A stretch of DNA of 64,000 nt from assembly GCA_002296525.1 (NCBI GenBank), contig DBIA01000027.1, positions 1-64,000 on the forward strand. Direction: 5' to 3'. A model generated the notes under the pieces. The model did not search any database. It was not told the DNA's origin and saw nothing but the letters and a program-made list of their open reading frames with translations. Positions within the stretch are counted from its first letter, which is position 1. Each line of letters starts with the position of its first letter. Below, one piece after another: positions 51,275 to 61,262 of the stretch. This stretch comes from Candidatus Neomicrothrix sp. UBA814. GTDB taxonomy: Bacteria > Actinomycetota > Acidimicrobiia > Acidimicrobiales > Poriferisodalaceae. The translations under genes and the position numbers were made by a program.

Positions 51275-52224
51275 CTCGATGAACTAATGAGGTCTGCGAA
51301 AAATCGAGCGCAAGGAGCTACCGCTCTGCCTCCGCAGGACACACCGAACTGGACGTACAGACTGTCTGCCGGACCATATTTCGTAAGGTCTTTACATGCT
51401 CTGGAATCAGTTTCGCTGCATAACAGCCAAAGCTGATCTAAGAACTCGTCATCTCCCGGTGGGTTGAGACTGGGACTCAAATCTTTCAATGTTGGGGGTT
51501 CACCGTCGTCGTCCAAGATGAGAGTGCAATAGCTGGTGCCTCGCGCTCCACATGTCGCAGCGAACTGCGCGTACAGAGACCCGTTAGGCGCGGTCAGTCG
51601 AAGTTCACCGCAAGCTAATGTGCTGCCTTCAGAACATAGTGTCCACCATGAATCAAGTTCTTCGTCGTCACCTGGAGCAGGGGTTAGAGGATTTAGGTCA
51701 CCCTCGGGTTGTTCGATCCCAAGTAGGAGGGCGCAATCCATATTCCGACGGCCACCACAGCTGAAGGCGAATTGTTCATATGCGCTGCCAGGTGCAGCTA
51801 GATAGAACAGTTCGTCGCAGGCCTTCGCTTCGCCTAACCCGCATTGCAACCAGTAATCGTCTAAAAGCGAGTCGGTGCCAGGGGGGTTGTCACCGGAATC
51901 GAAAGTAACTGGAGCCTCTAATAGTTCATCAGACACTTGGGGTTGGTCGTTCCTGAAGCTAGGCAAAGTTGGATTGGTAGCGGTGTCTAGTCGACATAGC
52001 TCTACTGCCATGTCGACAGCGATTTCCTGTTCGGGGCTTAGATCCGTTTGGAGGTTGCTGAGGTTTAATTCCCAGCCGGAAGCGAGGCGTTCTTCTACGC
52101 ACAGTTGTTCTTGTTCGGTGAGGTTGTTGGTGAGCGCTGGTGTTCGGCTCTCCGAGTCGCTTGAGTACGAGCAAGAAGTAGCAGCCAGTAGCACGGCCGC
52201 AAACATTCTCCGGGTGTTCATCAA
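51271..52224 (-). CDS. Lipoprotein with three Cys-rich repeats
   Basis: A 317-residue lipoprotein. Signal peptide RRMFAAVLLAATSC (lipobox, Cys18). Three repeats of about 60 residues follow (near 113, 185 and 253): pattern G-D-[DN]-x-x-L-D-x-x-W-x-x-C-[SG]-x-x-x-x-x-A-C-x-E/D-L, then G-S-x-Y-x-Q-F-x-x-[ST]-C-G-x-R and C. Each has four Cys, likely in disulfides. I know this repeat from exported proteins of Acidimicrobiia and other actinobacteria; function unknown. Its ATG overlaps the ddl stop by 4 bp, so it is coupled to cell-wall genes. Confidence 0.75.
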   Translation of the reverse strand: MMNTRRMFAAVLLAATSCSYSSDSESRTPALTNNLTEQEQLCVEERLASGWELNLSNLQTDLSPEQEIAVDMAVELCRLDTATNPTLPSFRNDQPQVSDELLEAPVTFDSGDNPPGTDSLLDDYWLQCGLGEAKACDELFYLAAPGSAYEQFAFSCGGRRNMDCALLLGIEQPEGDLNPLTPAPGDDEELDSWWTLCSEGSTLACGELRLTAPNGSLYAQFAATCGARGTSYCTLILDDDGEPPTLKDLSPSLNPPGDDEFLDQLWLLCSETDSRACKDLTKYGPADSLYVQFGVSCGGRAVAPCARFFADLISSSS

Positions 52225-53324
52225 GCCAATTTGTGCGAGATTGCGCCAACGTCTCGCAGTGCGGTGCCATCAGCCCCGTCAGTTCGGAAGGTGGCCCCAG
52301 GGCTCAGGGTGGCTTCATGAATCATTTCTGCCAGCAACTGGGCGAATGGCACTCCTTCATATGACCAGAAATACCAACTTAACGAACCAGGTATGGTGTT
52401 GATTTCGTTGACCCAGAGCCCTGCGGAATTCCAAAGAAAATCGATGCGGGCGACCGAACGAACCATTGCGAGATCAACAACTTGAGACGCCATTGTCCTT
52501 AGCTGTCCTTCGATATCTGCGGGTAACTCAGCGGGGAGTTCTCTGGGGGCACTTGCCATTCCCTGCGACCCGGTTAAGTATTTGTCGGCGTAGCTGTAGA
52601 TGCCATCTTCTTCAGGGCGCAGTGGTCGTTCTATAGCGCTAAGAGATTTCTCTGGATAAGTACGAACTGAAATATTGAGATCTATTGCATCGTCAAGGTA
52701 ACGCTGGACGACCGCCCCGTTGCGAAGAAGGGGTTGTGAGCTTGCGAGCGCTTTGGCGGTTGGAAGGTCGTCAACGATTTCAATTCCGATAGATGACCCA
52801 CCAAACCTTGGCTTAACAATGAGTGGTCCTTGCTCGTCAAGTTCTAGGTCGGTGGTGATGAGATGCAACGGGAGACTTGAAATGCCGGCGGCCTCCATAG
52901 TCCCCGAAAATGCGAGTTTGTCCATCCCCACGGCCGCGCCTGCCTGACTCGGACCGGTATAACGGATGCCTGCGAGGTCGAACAAGGCTTGCAGGCTTCC
53001 ATCTTCGCCGGGTCCTCCATGACAGCAGACTACGACAGCGCTGATTTCGATCTGAGTTAGCTTTCCCCGCTTCCCGGATCTGTAAAATCCGCCTTGTTCT
53101 CCGACTTGGATAGTCACTGGTTCAGCGGATCGAGGTAATCCGTCAGCGAATTCGTTTGCTTCGATGTCGGCGGGAACTTGGAACCAGTTACCGGTTTTTG
53201 ACCAATAGAGAGCTACGACGTCGTTTCCCGCTTCGGTCAAAGCGCGCACTGCCTGCAATCCAGTCAGGATTGAAATGTCATGTTCAGGGGATGGGCTGCC
53301 GAAGCAGACTGCTGGAAGAGTCAT
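52221..53324 (-). CDS. ddl: D-alanine--D-alanine ligase
   Basis: A 367-residue ATP-grasp ligase making D-Ala-D-Ala for peptidoglycan. Features: FGSPSPEHDISILTG (N-terminal substrate loop), CHGGPGEDGSLQALFDLAGIRYTGP near residue 95-120, LIVKPRFGGSSIGIEIV near 170-185 and VNEINTIPGSLSWYFW near 330. The family's usual PG-(F/M)-T-xx-S loop is replaced by PGSLSWYF, so C-terminal substrate preference could differ. It lies 67 bp downstream of the MurF-like gene and is coupled to the lipoprotein gene. Confidence 0.93.
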   Translation of the reverse strand: MTLPAVCFGSPSPEHDISILTGLQAVRALTEAGNDVVALYWSKTGNWFQVPADIEANEFADGLPRSAEPVTIQVGEQGGFYRSGKRGKLTQIEISAVVVCCHGGPGEDGSLQALFDLAGIRYTGPSQAGAAVGMDKLAFSGTMEAAGISSLPLHLITTDLELDEQGPLIVKPRFGGSSIGIEIVDDLPTAKALASSQPLLRNGAVVQRYLDDAIDLNISVRTYPEKSLSAIERPLRPEEDGIYSYADKYLTGSQGMASAPRELPAELPADIEGQLRTMASQVVDLAMVRSVARIDFLWNSAGLWVNEINTIPGSLSWYFWSYEGVPFAQLLAEMIHEATLSPGATFRTDGADGTALRDVGAISHKLA

Positions 53325-53391
53325 GTTCTTCTATGAAACCGTAGATGGCGGCGAGTTTGATGTCACCCATTGCTTGATGAGGGTTGCCGAA

Positions 53392-54909
53392 TTACGCGTA
53401 GTGATCGGGAAGGTCGTTCTCGTACAAAACAGCATCCCCTGAGGTCAAGTTTGCTCGCACCCATTCGGTGGCGTCGTTGCGGGTTCTTACTAGTTTGACT
53501 CGTGCTGTTCCGTCTCGAGCTCCGTTATTAAGAGCGGACCGGTTCGTATGTCCGACAATGATGAGGTCGTCGGCGATCAGACTCGCGTCTACTCCGAACC
53601 TCCTGTTCTCGCTTGCTTGTCGGCTCCCAAGCTCAACCATTCCTGGTGTTACCACCACTCTGCGTCGAGCATCAAGGTTGGCGAGTGTTTGGAGAGCCAA
53701 GTTGGCGCCGGCCGGGTTGCTGTTGTAGGTGTCGTCGATGATGGTAACTCCCGTCGGGCTTGTCAGCGTTTGGCGCCGATGTTCAGTAACGGGAAGGTCT
53801 GCCAGTTGTTTCGCTATTGTTCCGTCGGAGACGCCAAGGGATGTGGCTACCGCTACTGCGCACGCTACGTTCGTGGCAGCTGCATCGGTCGCTACTCCGG
53901 TCACGATAGTGCGGCCCGACAGGCTGACCGATAAACCATCGTCGTAACACGCGAAAACATCAGCTGCGTGATCTTGGGCAGAGCATCTGATGACCTCGAT
54001 TCCAGATGCCTGAAGACGGTCCGCTTCTTTAGCTAGACCGTAAGCGTCGATATTGATTACCGCAGTGCGGCTTGTGGAAAATATTTCGCTCTTAGCAGAG
54101 ACAATGGTTTCCAAATCACCGAATCTCTCGAGATGAACAGGCCCGATAGAGGCAAGGACCGAGATCGATGGCTGTACCCAATTCACTAATTCGGCTATTT
54201 CTCCAGGGCCGTAGGTGCCCATCTCAGCGACGAACACTTCGGTGCCATCAGTTAGATGTTCGTTGACCGAGCGTGAAAGGCCTGCACTGTTGTTGAAACT
54301 TGCGGGACTAGCCGTCACGCTAAAGGTGTCCGATAACAAATGACGGACGTATCCCTTAATCGTCGTTTTCCCATACGAGCCTGTGATCGCCACCCGGATT
54401 GGGTTCACTCGCTCCAACGTGGCGGACGCATCAATGACATAGCGCCGAGCCACTTTCTGTTCGATTGGTTTTAATGCCGTTAACGCGATGTCCAGGAAAC
54501 ATGGAACTAGTAGCGCGATAACTGCGTATCCAACCGATCTGATGTTGAGTTGTCTAACGATTACAAATATTGCGGCGATCGCGAAAAACGAAACCGCGGC
54601 CAAAGTTCTAAGTCGCCTCGTCCATGCCAGGGCACTGGTTCTACCTTTTACTCCGAGTCCGATCGGTCCGGAGATGATTACTGCAGCTGTGACAAGGGAA
54701 GTAGCGGGAATCCAAGCTGACGTGACCGCAGTAAGTACTGCGAGTAGGAATAATGAGGAGTTTGTTCCACCTTGTTTCCACCAACGAATAGCGAACTGTG
54801 TTGCTGATAGTGGAAGGTAATGTTCCCGTTGAGCGACCCGAAGCCAGCGTAAAGAAGTAAAAAAGCTGGCAATGGCGCAAGCTGCCAAATAGATGTCTGA
54901 GATAGTCAC
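53392..54909 (-). CDS. Membrane-anchored MurF-like Mur ligase
   Basis: A 505-residue Mur ligase with an unusual N-terminus. Residues about 1-150 form four or five hydrophobic segments (including LFLLAVLTAVTSAWIPATSLV), and replace the soluble UDP-binding domain of MurF. The ATP loop is TGSYGKTTIKG near residue 175, then the central domain with SASFNNSAGLS-like motif ASPASFNNSAGLSR, and EMGTYGPGEIAEL near 233. The C-terminal domain has DDTYNSNPAGANLAL near 407. MurF adds D-Ala-D-Ala to UDP-MurNAc-tripeptide; since ddl is the next gene, that substrate is likely. The alternative is an amide ligase on a lipid-linked precursor. Confidence 0.85.
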   Translation of the reverse strand: MTISDIYLAACAIASFFTSLRWLRVAQREHYLPLSATQFAIRWWKQGGTNSSLFLLAVLTAVTSAWIPATSLVTAAVIISGPIGLGVKGRTSALAWTRRLRTLAAVSFFAIAAIFVIVRQLNIRSVGYAVIALLVPCFLDIALTALKPIEQKVARRYVIDASATLERVNPIRVAITGSYGKTTIKGYVRHLLSDTFSVTASPASFNNSAGLSRSVNEHLTDGTEVFVAEMGTYGPGEIAELVNWVQPSISVLASIGPVHLERFGDLETIVSAKSEIFSTSRTAVINIDAYGLAKEADRLQASGIEVIRCSAQDHAADVFACYDDGLSVSLSGRTIVTGVATDAAATNVACAVAVATSLGVSDGTIAKQLADLPVTEHRRQTLTSPTGVTIIDDTYNSNPAGANLALQTLANLDARRRVVVTPGMVELGSRQASENRRFGVDASLIADDLIIVGHTNRSALNNGARDGTARVKLVRTRNDATEWVRANLTSGDAVLYENDLPDHYA

Positions 54910-55649
54910 TGGAGTGCACCTAGACGGCGATCGATTGCCTCACGTAAGGCAGACGGAGCTGTTGTCGGCACAAAGTGGTCAATGCCGCCTAGGAGTGTTA
55001 TTCGGGCATCGGTAAGTAGAGCTTCGGATCGGGTTGCGATTTCTGGAGGAGCGGCATCGTCGCCATCGCCCCAGACAAGGTCAACTGGGGCTGATATAGA
55101 TCGCAGCTGTTGCTCGTAAGACTCGTTCACGACTGTGACCAAAATATCGCGCATGACACCCGAAGCCGCCCGATAGTCGGCGCTACCGTATTTGTCTTTA
55201 AGGCCTTCCAGCACATTGTCACTTACGAGACCCCACCGGTGAAGTAAACGCCCCAATTGGTAACGCACAGCGGGCCGTCCTTTGCGATGAGCGCGATGCA
55301 ACAGAGGCACACCGGTCAAAACAAGCCCCCCAATGGCTGCGGGTCGCTGCTCTGCGAGATGGACTGCGACTCGCCCACCGAAGCTATGCCCCACAACAAC
55401 AATTGGGGTGCGACATGTATCCAGAAGCGGCGAGATGAGATCTGCGTACATCGCAGCACCGCCGGCGTGTGTGGGTGGAGGGGATACACCAAATCCGGGA
55501 AGGTCGATGCTGATGGCGTTGAGGCCTTCTAGACAGACGTCAAAGTCTCTATGAGTGCGACCCCACCCGTGGAGAGCGATGACCCGCGCAGGGTCTTCAC
55601 CGAATCGCGCTCCAAATATTGAGCCGTTGACGAAGCTAGAGAGAGCCAC
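54906..55649 (-). CDS. Alpha/beta hydrolase
   Basis: A 247-residue alpha/beta hydrolase. Oxyanion region HGWGRTHRDFD near residue 26; nucleophile elbow G-H-S-F-G (VVVGHSFGGRVAV) near 87; Asp in LVWGDGDDAAPPE near 197; His in GGIDHFVPTTAP near 226. Small cap domain. It is the first gene of the cell-wall unit; its stop overlaps the MurF-like ATG by 4 bp, which implies a role near the envelope, perhaps a lipid or ester hydrolase. Confidence 0.88.
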   Translation of the reverse strand: MALSSFVNGSIFGARFGEDPARVIALHGWGRTHRDFDVCLEGLNAISIDLPGFGVSPPPTHAGGAAMYADLISPLLDTCRTPIVVVGHSFGGRVAVHLAEQRPAAIGGLVLTGVPLLHRAHRKGRPAVRYQLGRLLHRWGLVSDNVLEGLKDKYGSADYRAASGVMRDILVTVVNESYEQQLRSISAPVDLVWGDGDDAAPPEIATRSEALLTDARITLLGGIDHFVPTTAPSALREAIDRRLGALQ

Positions 55650-55689
55650 GTATCAATTGTGATCGAAATTGAGTCATTCCGGGGCGCGG

Positions 55690-57497
<1,808 letters not shown>

Positions 57498-57499
57498 AG

Positions 57500-57529
57500 G
57501 GCGAGGGCCTTTATGTTGTAGCCCTCGCC
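57500..57529 (-). promoter_or_regulatory. Leader hairpin after the leucine-rich peptide
   Basis: GGCGAGGGC (57529-57521 on the minus strand) pairs perfectly with GCCCTCGCC (57508-57500), 9 bp with a 12-base loop, directly after the leader stop codon. Confidence 0.6.
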
Positions 57530-57567
57530 TAAGTAAGAAGAAGCAGTCCGCGTAGCGTTCCGTCCAC
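57529..57567 (-). CDS. leuL: leuA leader peptide (leucine-rich)
   Basis: A 12-codon frame starting at GTG and reading M-D-G-T-L-R-G-L-L-L-L-T-stop. Five of 12 residues are Leu, four of them consecutive (CTG CTT CTT CTT). It lies about 135 bp upstream of leuA. A -10-like TATCGT (57580-57575, minus) sits 7 nt before the GTG, so the mRNA probably begins at the start codon (leaderless). Stalling at Leu codons under leucine shortage would change the folding of the following hairpins. This is the classic logic of leader-peptide attenuation, known in corynebacteria for leuA and ilvB. Confidence 0.65.
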   Translation of the reverse strand: MDGTLRGLLLLT

Positions 57568-57574
57568 GAGGGTA

Positions 57575-57580
57575 ACGATA
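57575..57580 (-). promoter_or_regulatory. Candidate -10 box of leuA leader
   Basis: TATCGT (TANNNT) on the minus strand, in the context TGCTATCGT (extended -10), 7 nt before the GTG of the leader peptide. Confidence 0.4.
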
Positions 57581-57637
57581 GCACCCGAATCAAATATTTC
57601 TACAAACAAAGCTGGAGCCCGAGGTTGTGCGCCGCTG

Positions 57638-58558
57638 TCACGCAGCTTTCGCGTCAGCGTAAATTCGGCCTAAAAGCCCTTCTCTAAGGCCAGCGTTAGA
57701 TACCTCCACAGCGTGAACATCCAACGAACGTAACACTTGCCGAAGAATTATCGCGCCTAACGCCATGTTGGGTGCCCTCTTGGAACTTATGCCTGGCAGG
57801 GCTAGACGAGCGGGTAACGACAACTCGTCAAAAGTTTTGATGAGATGACCCAGATCTGAACAATCAATTGTTAGGCCATCGAGAACTTCCGGCACTTCTG
57901 AACGGCGCACGGTGTGAATCAATTTCGCCAATGCGAGTGGCATTCCACCACTGACCACGAACTGGGGCATCACGATGTTACGGACAACTGCGCCTACGGG
58001 TTTGAGGCTCTCGGCTATGTGGTGCTCGAGGCGAACTCGGGTTGAGGTATCAACGAACCCGTCCGCCGAAGCTCGAGGAGCCAAAACACTGCCACCCAAG
58101 GGGTAACTGAAGCTGTGAAGCGGGACCCTGGAACTGATTGGGCCAGCTGCAATGCCTACACTTCCGCCGGTGATGGCTACGGCAACTAAATTATCGACAG
58201 CGTGGAACTGGTTCACCATGGCTTGCCAAACCAAATTGTTTTCTTCGTCTGGTGAAAGAACCTTCACCTCACAGCCAGCTTCGCGAGCGATATGTGTGGC
58301 GACAGCGTGGCCATTAGCGGCGAGTCTGAACGATTCAGTTGCCACCGCCACTATGCGCTGGCAGTTGTGGACCTTGGCGACACTCATGAACTCCGAGAGG
58401 ACACCAGTTGCGCCGTCTATATCGCTTTCGGTGAAGGATCCATTTGCGCTAACTGAAGAGCCCAGATTGAGATGATGAATGCGGTGATGAGTTTCTCGTT
58501 CTGTTTCGATGGTGAGACGAAAGCTGGTACTACCCATCTCAACCAAGGCGACTCTCAC
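57638..58558 (-). CDS. Ppx/GppA-family phosphatase
   Basis: A 306-residue member of the exopolyphosphatase/guanosine pentaphosphate phosphatase family. It starts MRVALVEMGSTSFRLTIETE (phosphate 1 loop, with M-G-S-T-S replacing the usual D-x-G-S-N), AVATESFRLAANG near residue 72 and AVAITGGSVGIAAG near 128 (phosphate 2). ASKHA fold. The altered first loop lacks the usual Asp, so activity on polyphosphate or ppGpp is uncertain. Monocistronic. Confidence 0.8.
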   Translation of the reverse strand: MRVALVEMGSTSFRLTIETERETHHRIHHLNLGSSVSANGSFTESDIDGATGVLSEFMSVAKVHNCQRIVAVATESFRLAANGHAVATHIAREAGCEVKVLSPDEENNLVWQAMVNQFHAVDNLVAVAITGGSVGIAAGPISSRVPLHSFSYPLGGSVLAPRASADGFVDTSTRVRLEHHIAESLKPVGAVVRNIVMPQFVVSGGMPLALAKLIHTVRRSEVPEVLDGLTIDCSDLGHLIKTFDELSLPARLALPGISSKRAPNMALGAIILRQVLRSLDVHAVEVSNAGLREGLLGRIYADAKAA

Positions 58559-58624
58559 CTGCCTGAGATTAGATAGCGCTGATGGGCGAGTGGTGGACCC
58601 AAACAGCCGCTGTGAGAATCTGAC

Positions 58625-60097
58625 TTAGGTCAATTCGAAAGTGAAATCCGAAAGAATCTCGACAGATCTACCCACGTGCTCCTCGTTCATCATCGACTCC
58701 ATAAGCTGCGAGTCGCTCGTCCCTGCCCATTGACGTCCATTTGGAGTTCTAACAGACGCTAAACCGCGTTCGGGTCCTTCGGCCCCATGCATCACGGTGT
58801 AAGCCTCAATAGTGGCTTTGCCGACGTGTTCAGCATCTAGTTCCACGGTGGGGTAGCTGTCGATTTCCTTCTGGCAGTCCTCATGCTGGAAGCCACTGGT
58901 TGGCGGTGTGGTGCTGTACAGCCCGAAAGCATGTTTGGTGATGTAACCACCGTTAGCGGAACACAACCCCACCGTCCCAGCATCTTCACGCAGCACATTG
59001 GCCATAGTTGCAATGGAATGGGTTACATAGTTGTTCAGTGGGCCACCCGCGAACGTCAGTCCACCTGTTTGAGTTAACTGTCGGTCGATTCCGAGTTCCA
59101 TTTCCGTCGCAGCGATCTGAACCGCTGAAGGAAAACAGCTGTACAGATCTACATGGTCAATGTCTCCGGGTTGAACTCCAGCTAATTCCATTGCCTTTTT
59201 GCCAGCGACCCTGATGGCTGGTGAGGAGTGAAGATCGGCTCGGTTCGACACAAAATTTGTGTCGGAGCCGTCAGTGCCAGCATGAGGGAATAGCCAACGA
59301 TCTCGCGCCACGCCCACCGCTTCGGCCGTTTCCGCGGAACACACGATCAAAGCTGCGGCCTGGTCGAGATCCCAATTCGAGTTCATGGCTTTTGTGTAGG
59401 GGAAACCGACGAGCCGGTTCGCGGGTCCGGGATTTCTTATTTCTTCTGCGGTCATAGGATTACGAACCCATGAGTAAGGATTTGCGCAGGCAACACGGTT
59501 GAAGGTTTCCCACAGTTCACTGACTCGGTCCCTGTGGTCGCTAATGCTTTCGCCTCGAGAAGCTCGAAAAGCAGATTCAAATATGGGATAGAAGTTGATG
59601 GGCATAGCGAAGCCACGTTCCAGCTCCACCGGGTGACTCATCGTCACGTCCTTGCCCAAAATTTCGCCCGGTTCGACGTCGGCTTGTTCGGTGTAAGGAA
59701 TCCGTTCGCCCGCTCTGCGGGCCCTTCTACGACTCCAAATTCCCTCCGCGCCGACAATGAGAACAACGTCAGCTTCACCGCTTTGGATTCTTAGCGAGGC
59801 TTTATTCACCAATGACTGGGGGGTGTTCCCCCCGTCAGTGGAAATTCCGGTTCGGCTGTTGTTTCCGAACTCGTCCCTGAGTAGAGCAGCGGGGTCTGGG
59901 TAAGGCCAGGCGCCCTTGACCACCCACGTATCTGTAGCCCGATCAAGCAAGCTTCGGGCTCCTGCGTCGTCGGCAGCTGCTTCTAATGCGACCCGCATCA
60001 TTGCGAGTGGCTCTAGCGCATCAACGGGATTATCGGGTTTTTGGATGAGTTGGCCTGTGCCAACTAGCACCGGAGTTCGGGGGTCAACTGAATTCAT
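58625..60097 (-). CDS. Thiolase-like protein (SCP2/acetyl-CoA acetyltransferase-like)
   Basis: A 490-residue thiolase-fold protein. N-terminal half: PRTPVLVGTGQL, then STDGGNTPQSLVNKAS where normal thiolases have the nucleophile Cys; no Cys is at this site. C-terminal half: CFPSAVQIAATEM, GGPLNNYVTHSIATM (His) and CSANGGYITKHAFGLYS (Cys and His) are kept. The lack of the first Cys is the hallmark of thiolase-like proteins (type 1, TLP1) and makes normal thiolysis doubtful. It is coupled by an ATGA overlap to the LLM gene upstream. Confidence 0.82.
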   Translation of the reverse strand: MNSVDPRTPVLVGTGQLIQKPDNPVDALEPLAMMRVALEAAADDAGARSLLDRATDTWVVKGAWPYPDPAALLRDEFGNNSRTGISTDGGNTPQSLVNKASLRIQSGEADVVLIVGAEGIWSRRRARRAGERIPYTEQADVEPGEILGKDVTMSHPVELERGFAMPINFYPIFESAFRASRGESISDHRDRVSELWETFNRVACANPYSWVRNPMTAEEIRNPGPANRLVGFPYTKAMNSNWDLDQAAALIVCSAETAEAVGVARDRWLFPHAGTDGSDTNFVSNRADLHSSPAIRVAGKKAMELAGVQPGDIDHVDLYSCFPSAVQIAATEMELGIDRQLTQTGGLTFAGGPLNNYVTHSIATMANVLREDAGTVGLCSANGGYITKHAFGLYSTTPPTSGFQHEDCQKEIDSYPTVELDAEHVGKATIEAYTVMHGAEGPERGLASVRTPNGRQWAGTSDSQLMESMMNEEHVGRSVEILSDFTFELT

Positions 60098-61146
60098 CGA
60101 TTTACTACCTCGGCGATACTACGGAGCAGCGACGGAGGGCCGCTGACTTGAAGAGTTGTTACCACGGTATCTCTCCAACGGTCGAGGTCGTCAGCGATCT
60201 TGTCAACCGGACCAACGAGAGCGACTTCTTCGACCAACGACAAAGGAATTGCTGCTGCGGCTTCGTCCTTTCGGCCGTTCAAATAGCACTCTTGGACCTC
60301 ATCAGCCACATTTTGGTATCCCATGCGGCAGAACACGTCGTAGTGAAAGTTTGCTCCCTTTGCTCCCATGCCGCCCATGTACAGAGCGAGCATGGGTCTC
60401 ACTCTGTCTGCGGCTCGTTCCACATCTGAATCAGGAACGATAGAAACAGGGCACACAACTTCGAAATTGTTTTCCTCGGGGATTCGCCCATTGTCTCCTA
60501 TTCGAGATTTACCGGCCTTTGAGAATCCTTCGTTGAGAGCGTCGGCGTAGAACTGGTTGTCTTTGGGCGCGAAGAATAAGGGCAACCAGCCATCACATAT
60601 TTCCGCTGATAGGGCCACATTCTTTGGACCTTCTGCACCTAAGTAGATTGGGATGTGCTGCCGAAGAGGATGCACAGTCGACTTAAGGGGTTTTCCGAGC
60701 TCCAAGCCACCCGGGAAAGGCATCTGATAATGCTCGCCTACATACGAGACAGGTTTTTCTCGCTCACATATTTCGCGGATGATGTGAACGTATTCGCGAG
60801 TGCGGGCAAGAGGTTTCGGGTATGGCTGTCCGTACCATCCCTCCACTACCTGAGGGCCGCTCACACCGAGACCCAAGATGAAACGCCCATTAGTTAAGTG
60901 ATCCATGGTGATTGCTGCCATAGCTGTTGCCGCAGGACTCCTGGCTGACATTTGAACAATGCCTGTGCCTAGTTGAATGCTTTCTGTTCTGCTGCCCCAC
61001 CACGCGAGTGGAGTCAGAGCGTCGCTTCCGTACGCTTCGGCGGTCCAAAAGCTGTGAAACCCAAGTGCTTCAGCTTCCAAAATTGTCTCCTGCGCATCGG
61101 ACGGAGGTCCGGCGGCCCAATAACCAGCGCCTGTCGCCAACTTCAT
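60094..61146 (-). CDS. LLM-class F420-dependent oxidoreductase
   Basis: A 350-residue LLM enzyme of the F420 type. Features: LGFHSFWTAEAYGSDALTP near residue 29-47, IQLGTGIVQMSARSPAATAM near 55-75, LTNGRFILGLGVSGPQVVEGWYGQPY around 85-110, IPIYLGAEGPKNV near 175 and DGWLPLFF. Resembles the Rv-type F420-dependent dehydrogenases that act on acyl- or alcohol substrates. First of a two-gene unit with the thiolase-like gene (4-bp overlap), so both probably act in one pathway. Confidence 0.88.
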   Translation of the reverse strand: MKLATGAGYWAAGPPSDAQETILEAEALGFHSFWTAEAYGSDALTPLAWWGSRTESIQLGTGIVQMSARSPAATAMAAITMDHLTNGRFILGLGVSGPQVVEGWYGQPYPKPLARTREYVHIIREICEREKPVSYVGEHYQMPFPGGLELGKPLKSTVHPLRQHIPIYLGAEGPKNVALSAEICDGWLPLFFAPKDNQFYADALNEGFSKAGKSRIGDNGRIPEENNFEVVCPVSIVPDSDVERAADRVRPMLALYMGGMGAKGANFHYDVFCRMGYQNVADEVQECYLNGRKDEAAAAIPLSLVEEVALVGPVDKIADDLDRWRDTVVTTLQVSGPPSLLRSIAEVVNR

Positions 61147-61249
61147 TTTCTTAACTCCTGATCCTTAAAGATCTGTCATACGTGTTTCGTTCCCTGCGCT
61201 TCTAGCACATATCGCCCCATTCAAGGGTGGTAGCGGCCTGGACTAGTCC

Positions 61250-61255
61250 TACCCT
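61250..61255 (+). promoter_or_regulatory. Candidate -10 box of prfC
   Basis: TACCCT (TANNNT) lies 7 nt before the GTG at 61263, so transcription would start at the start codon. No -35 seen. Confidence 0.3.
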
Positions 61256-61262
61256 CAACCTT

